Below, one piece after another: positions 62,309 to 64,000 of a DNA stretch of 64,000 nucleotides (positions are counted from its first letter, which is position 1; each line of letters begins with the position of its first letter). Where the stretch lies: positions 180,686-244,685 of the forward strand of contig NZ_JBHLUA010000027.1 of the NCBI RefSeq assembly GCF_042433895.1, given 5' to 3'. A program made the translations under genes and the position numbers. Below the pieces are notes generated by a model. The model was given only the letters and a program-made list of their open reading frames with translations. It was not told the DNA's origin and did no database searches. Origin of the DNA: Mesonia maritima (GTDB taxonomy: Bacteria; Bacteroidota; Bacteroidia; Flavobacteriales; Flavobacteriaceae).

Positions 62309-62504
62309 CCACAACAACGTATATAACTCATAGCTAATTAGTTGCTTAAACGAAGTTAAGGCGTATTTGAAAGTCGCCAAATTTTTAAATTTGACGATTT
62401 CTAATAAAAAAGATAAATAGTAAAATTTAAAAATCTGGTTTGTGCTTAATCCGAAAATAATTTTCTAATTTGCAAGCTACAAGCCATATACAAACTCGTT
62501 GTGC
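62309..62504 (+). repeat. attC-like site 8 (196 bp, enlarged)
   Basis: R'' CCACAAC at 62309, R' GTTGTGC at 62498. Inner arms GTATATAACTCATAGC and GCTACAAGCCATATAC pair. It is about 60 bases longer than the other nine sites, and the extra bases lie in the loop. The stretch 62184-62308 before it is noncoding with no clear structure. Confidence 0.8.
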
Positions 62505-62537
62505 ACTATTACAAAAAAACCAAACCCTAAATCATTT

Positions 62538-63227
62538 ATGAAACAAACGATTTTATTTTTTGCATTATTAATTCTAACATCCTGCGGAGTTCAGAAAATT
62601 CCACTAAATGAATTACATACTTTGGAGCCAGTAAAACTTTACGAAACTTCAAATGATTTCCTAAACAAAAAACCAACGGAAAATGAATTAGGAATTCTGG
62701 TAAAAGACAAAAGCGACCAACACATAACTATAAAAGGAATATTTGACTTAAAAACCGGTGAAAAAAATAAAAGTGGAATTTCAGCTTGGGCGATTGAGTA
62801 CAATAACAATAATTATTTCAACTTGGGATATTCAACCGATGTAAATCATTGGGGTTCTTATGCCAAATTTGACATTGAAGGAAAGTATTGTGCTATAATA
62901 ATTGACGATAATTCACCGTATATTCTCAAAACAACGAGCCAAACTTATGGTGGAGGACTTACAGGCAGTTTAATCGCTGAATCACTAAAATGGGGAAAAA
63001 ATTGGGAAGATGAAGAAGGTAATAAAAAGAGAATTTTATTTATCGACACAGAAGATATCCATAATAAAATGATGAGTCGAAATGAAAGCGCTCACGGAAA
63101 TTATTTTACGAAAAAACAATTTAAAAAGATATTAGATGAGACAGGAACAGTTTTAACTGACGAAAAAATAAAAGATATTGAATTTCACAGAATAATTGAA
63201 CTGATTAAAAGTGCTAATGAAAAATAA
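62538..63227 (+). CDS. Cassette 9 lipoprotein of unknown function
   Basis: 229 residues from ATG 62538 (the listed longer frame begins in the site at 62499). A lipoprotein signal (LILTSCGVQK) precedes a beta-rich domain (YNNNNYFNLGYSTDVNHWGSYAKFDIEG) and a charged C-terminus. No family recognised. The stop lies five bases before R''. Confidence 0.8.
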   Translation: MKQTILFFALLILTSCGVQKIPLNELHTLEPVKLYETSNDFLNKKPTENELGILVKDKSDQHITIKGIFDLKTGEKNKSGISAWAIEYNNNNYFNLGYSTDVNHWGSYAKFDIEGKYCAIIIDDNSPYILKTTSQTYGGGLTGSLIAESLKWGKNWEDEEGNKKRILFIDTEDIHNKMMSRNESAHGNYFTKKQFKKILDETGTVLTDEKIKDIEFHRIIELIKSANEK

Positions 63228-63231
63228 CAGT

Positions 63232-63361
63232 GCACAACAATGCGTATAGCCAATTGCGACTAAATACTTAATCGATATTCGATATTTTTAGCTAAATTTA
63301 TTGTCAGCGGATAAAACCCGGCTAATCAACCCGCAACTGACCATACTCAAAACCGTTACCA
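63232..63361 (+). repeat. attC-like site 9 (130 bp)
   Basis: R'' GCACAAC at 63232, R' GTTACCA at 63355. Inner arms GCGTATAGCCAATTGCG and CGCAACTGACCATACTC pair with mismatches. It is closely similar to site 3 (57503) over most of its length, so the two sites share recent ancestry. Confidence 0.82.
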
Positions 63362-63462
63362 AAAATACCTCGAAATAAAAATCAGTAGGAATAAAAATGA
63401 AGTTTTAGAAAGATCAAAATTTTCGAAAAAGCAGAACGAAAAAAGTTAGTTTGTGAAGGAAG

Positions 63463-63727
63463 ATCAAAGTAAAAATATTCTAAGTTGATTTTTAAAAGTA
63501 CCAGTATTTCATTTTAAAATTAAAATCAATACTCAGAAAAAAAGCAGAACGCTGAGAAAATAAAATATCTCCCTAAAAAATTTAAAAGCACAACGCGACC
63601 AAAAAGCAAAATGAAATAAAGATAGTTGTCGAGTAAAATTAAAGTAATATTCAAAATTGATTTTTACAAGAATCGGTATTTCATTTTAAAAATAATATCA
63701 ATACGCAGAGAAAAAAATCACAACGGG
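63463..63727. repeat. Gene-free cassette 10 with two diverged direct repeats
   Basis: The cassette 63356-63882 has no open frame of any useful size. It contains a unit of about 88 bases twice, near 63463-63550 and 63641-63727: both hold TTGATTTTTA ... TATTTCATTTTAAAA ... ATCAATAC-CAGA. Each unit has self-complementary ends (TTGAT ... ATCAA). It may make an RNA or be a decayed cassette. No function is claimed. Confidence 0.6.
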
Positions 63728-63754
63728 AAGAAAAGCAGAACGCCTCGGCACTTT

Positions 63755-63888
63755 AGGTAACAACGGTTATAATTCATTGCTGCGGAATTTCCTAGCGGAA
63801 ATTCACTCTTTTTTGCTAAATTAGTTTTGCAAACAGAAAGAATCCTGCGGATTTTTCCGCAACGAAATCATAACCAAACCCGTTAGCT
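63755..63888 (+). repeat. attC-like site 10 (134 bp)
   Basis: R'' AGGTAAC at 63755 (one base off the GTTACCA complement), R' GTTAGCT at 63882. Inner arms GGTTATAATTCATTGC and GCAACGAAATCATAACC pair; centre TTTTGCTAAATTAGTTTTGC. Confidence 0.82.
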
Positions 63889-63956
63889 GCAAGCTGAAAA
63901 AACGTCATTTCCTGAAATAGGTTGACCAAAAATCAATCATTTAATTCAGGATCAAG

Positions 63957-64000
63957 ATGAAAGACAACAAACCTCCATGCCCAAAAAAAGAGTACCAAAA
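63957..64000 (+). CDS. Start of cassette 11 gene, cut by the window; possibly an IS transposase
   Basis: ATG at 63957 opens a frame (MKDNKPPCPKKEYQ...) that continues past the window edge. The leader CCTGAAATAGGTTGACC and this N-terminus resemble flavobacterial insertion sequences of the IS3 type, recalled from memory with low certainty. If right, an insertion sequence entered cassette 11 soon after its start. Confidence 0.4.
   Translation, partial: MKDNKPPCPKKEYQ

Larger units (their letters stand above)
55054..64000 (+). mobile_element. Integron-like gene-cassette array (ten full cassettes and part of an eleventh)
   Basis: Cassette spans, from TT after the crossover G to the next G: 55055-55841, 55842-56531, 56532-57627, 57628-58534, 58535-60002, 60003-60796, 60797-61627, 61628-62498, 62499-63355, 63356-63882 and 63883 to the window end. 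Every complete cassette has complementary ends: GTTGTAC/GTACAAC, GTTGTGT/ACACAAC, GTTGGCA/TGCCAAC, GTTAGGG/CCCTAAC, GTTGGGC/GCCCAAC, GTTGTGC/GCACAAC, GTTGTAA/TTACAAC, GTTGTGG/CCACAAC, GTTGTGC/GCACAAC, GTTACCA/AGGTAAC. All genes point the same way, one per cassette, each ending at or next to the palindrome. This is the architecture of integron cassettes with attC sites. Confidence 0.9.

Noticed and set aside
63822..63829. Promoter box TAGTTTTG in site 10
   Set aside because: It matches TAnnTTTG but is in the conserved centre of the site; such matches are expected by chance in AT-rich DNA.
55054..63888. CRISPR-like or simple tandem repeat array
   Set aside because: The repeats are 130-196 bp imperfect palindromes spaced 0.5-1.5 kb with a gene between each pair, and no cas genes are present.
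53827..64000. Prophage or integrative conjugative element
   Set aside because: No phage structural, replication, relaxase or mating genes are visible, and the palindrome-gene-palindrome layout is of a cassette array.

Overview
The window is about 34% GC with Bacteroidota hallmarks: TAnnTTTG promoter boxes, type IX secretion sorting domains, Omp28-type proteins, DUF6029 and head-GIN proteins, an anaerobic-type menaquinone pathway and no Shine-Dalgarno pattern. It is most likely the chromosome of a marine-type member of the Flavobacteriaceae (Gramella/Christiangramia, Salegentibacter or Mesonia-like; the genus is a guess).

Regions. 1-5.9 kb: the end of a DUF4870 gene, then PadR, PspC and head-GIN genes in an overlapping envelope-stress type cluster, followed by a cell-wall amidase, a DUF4168 protein and an atypical 2-hydroxyacid dehydrogenase. 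6-9.6 kb: a three-gene acyl-CoA carboxylase operon on the minus strand (carrier, biotin carboxylase, carboxyltransferase). 11.1-22.1 kb: a sulfur cluster. It has two YeeE/YedE half-transporters, a persulfide dioxygenase-rhodanese, a fatty-acid-hydroxylase-type membrane enzyme, a Crp/Fnr regulator, a TauE/SafE exporter, and an operon with DoxX, a DsrE-like protein, a SoxB-like lipoprotein and a thioredoxin. Four copies of the palindrome GTAAC-N4-GTTAC (with one- or two-base variants) sit 28-50 nt before start codons here, which ties the genes into one probable regulon. 22-34 kb: MFS exporter, tRNA-Pro, split transketolase, EttA, DinB-like protein, a second carboxyltransferase, a PAS histidine kinase with a receiver protein and an M1 peptidase. 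34-46 kb: menaquinone genes menE, menC and menA, a CPBP protease, and an Omp28/TlpA/DUF6029 secretion and thiol-redox cluster. 46-53.7 kb: holA, an HsdR-N-domain protein, a glycosyltransferase, an OmpA lipoprotein, a uracil-DNA-glycosylase-like protein and pyruvate carboxylase.

53.8-64 kb is the most unusual part: an integron-like gene-cassette array. A tyrosine recombinase with the full R-K-H-R-H-Y set is followed at once by ten complete cassettes and the start of an eleventh. Each cassette begins with TTRRRY-like sequence after a G and ends with the exact or near-exact complement (for example GTTGGGC ... GCCCAAC). Neighbouring cassettes are separated by imperfect palindromes, nine of 130-136 bp and one of 196 bp, built like integron attC sites. 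The recombinase has XerC/D-like spacing, lacks the extra segment that defines IntI, and points toward the cassettes rather than away. A perfect TAnnTTTG box lies between it and the first cassette, where an integron would carry attI and the cassette promoter. Eight of the nine cassette genes encode exported, lipoprotein or membrane proteins of unknown role; one cassette has no gene, and the last may be interrupted by an insertion sequence at the window edge.

Three other short, structured, probably dispersed repeats lie between core genes at 5.9, 27.4 and 28.3 kb.
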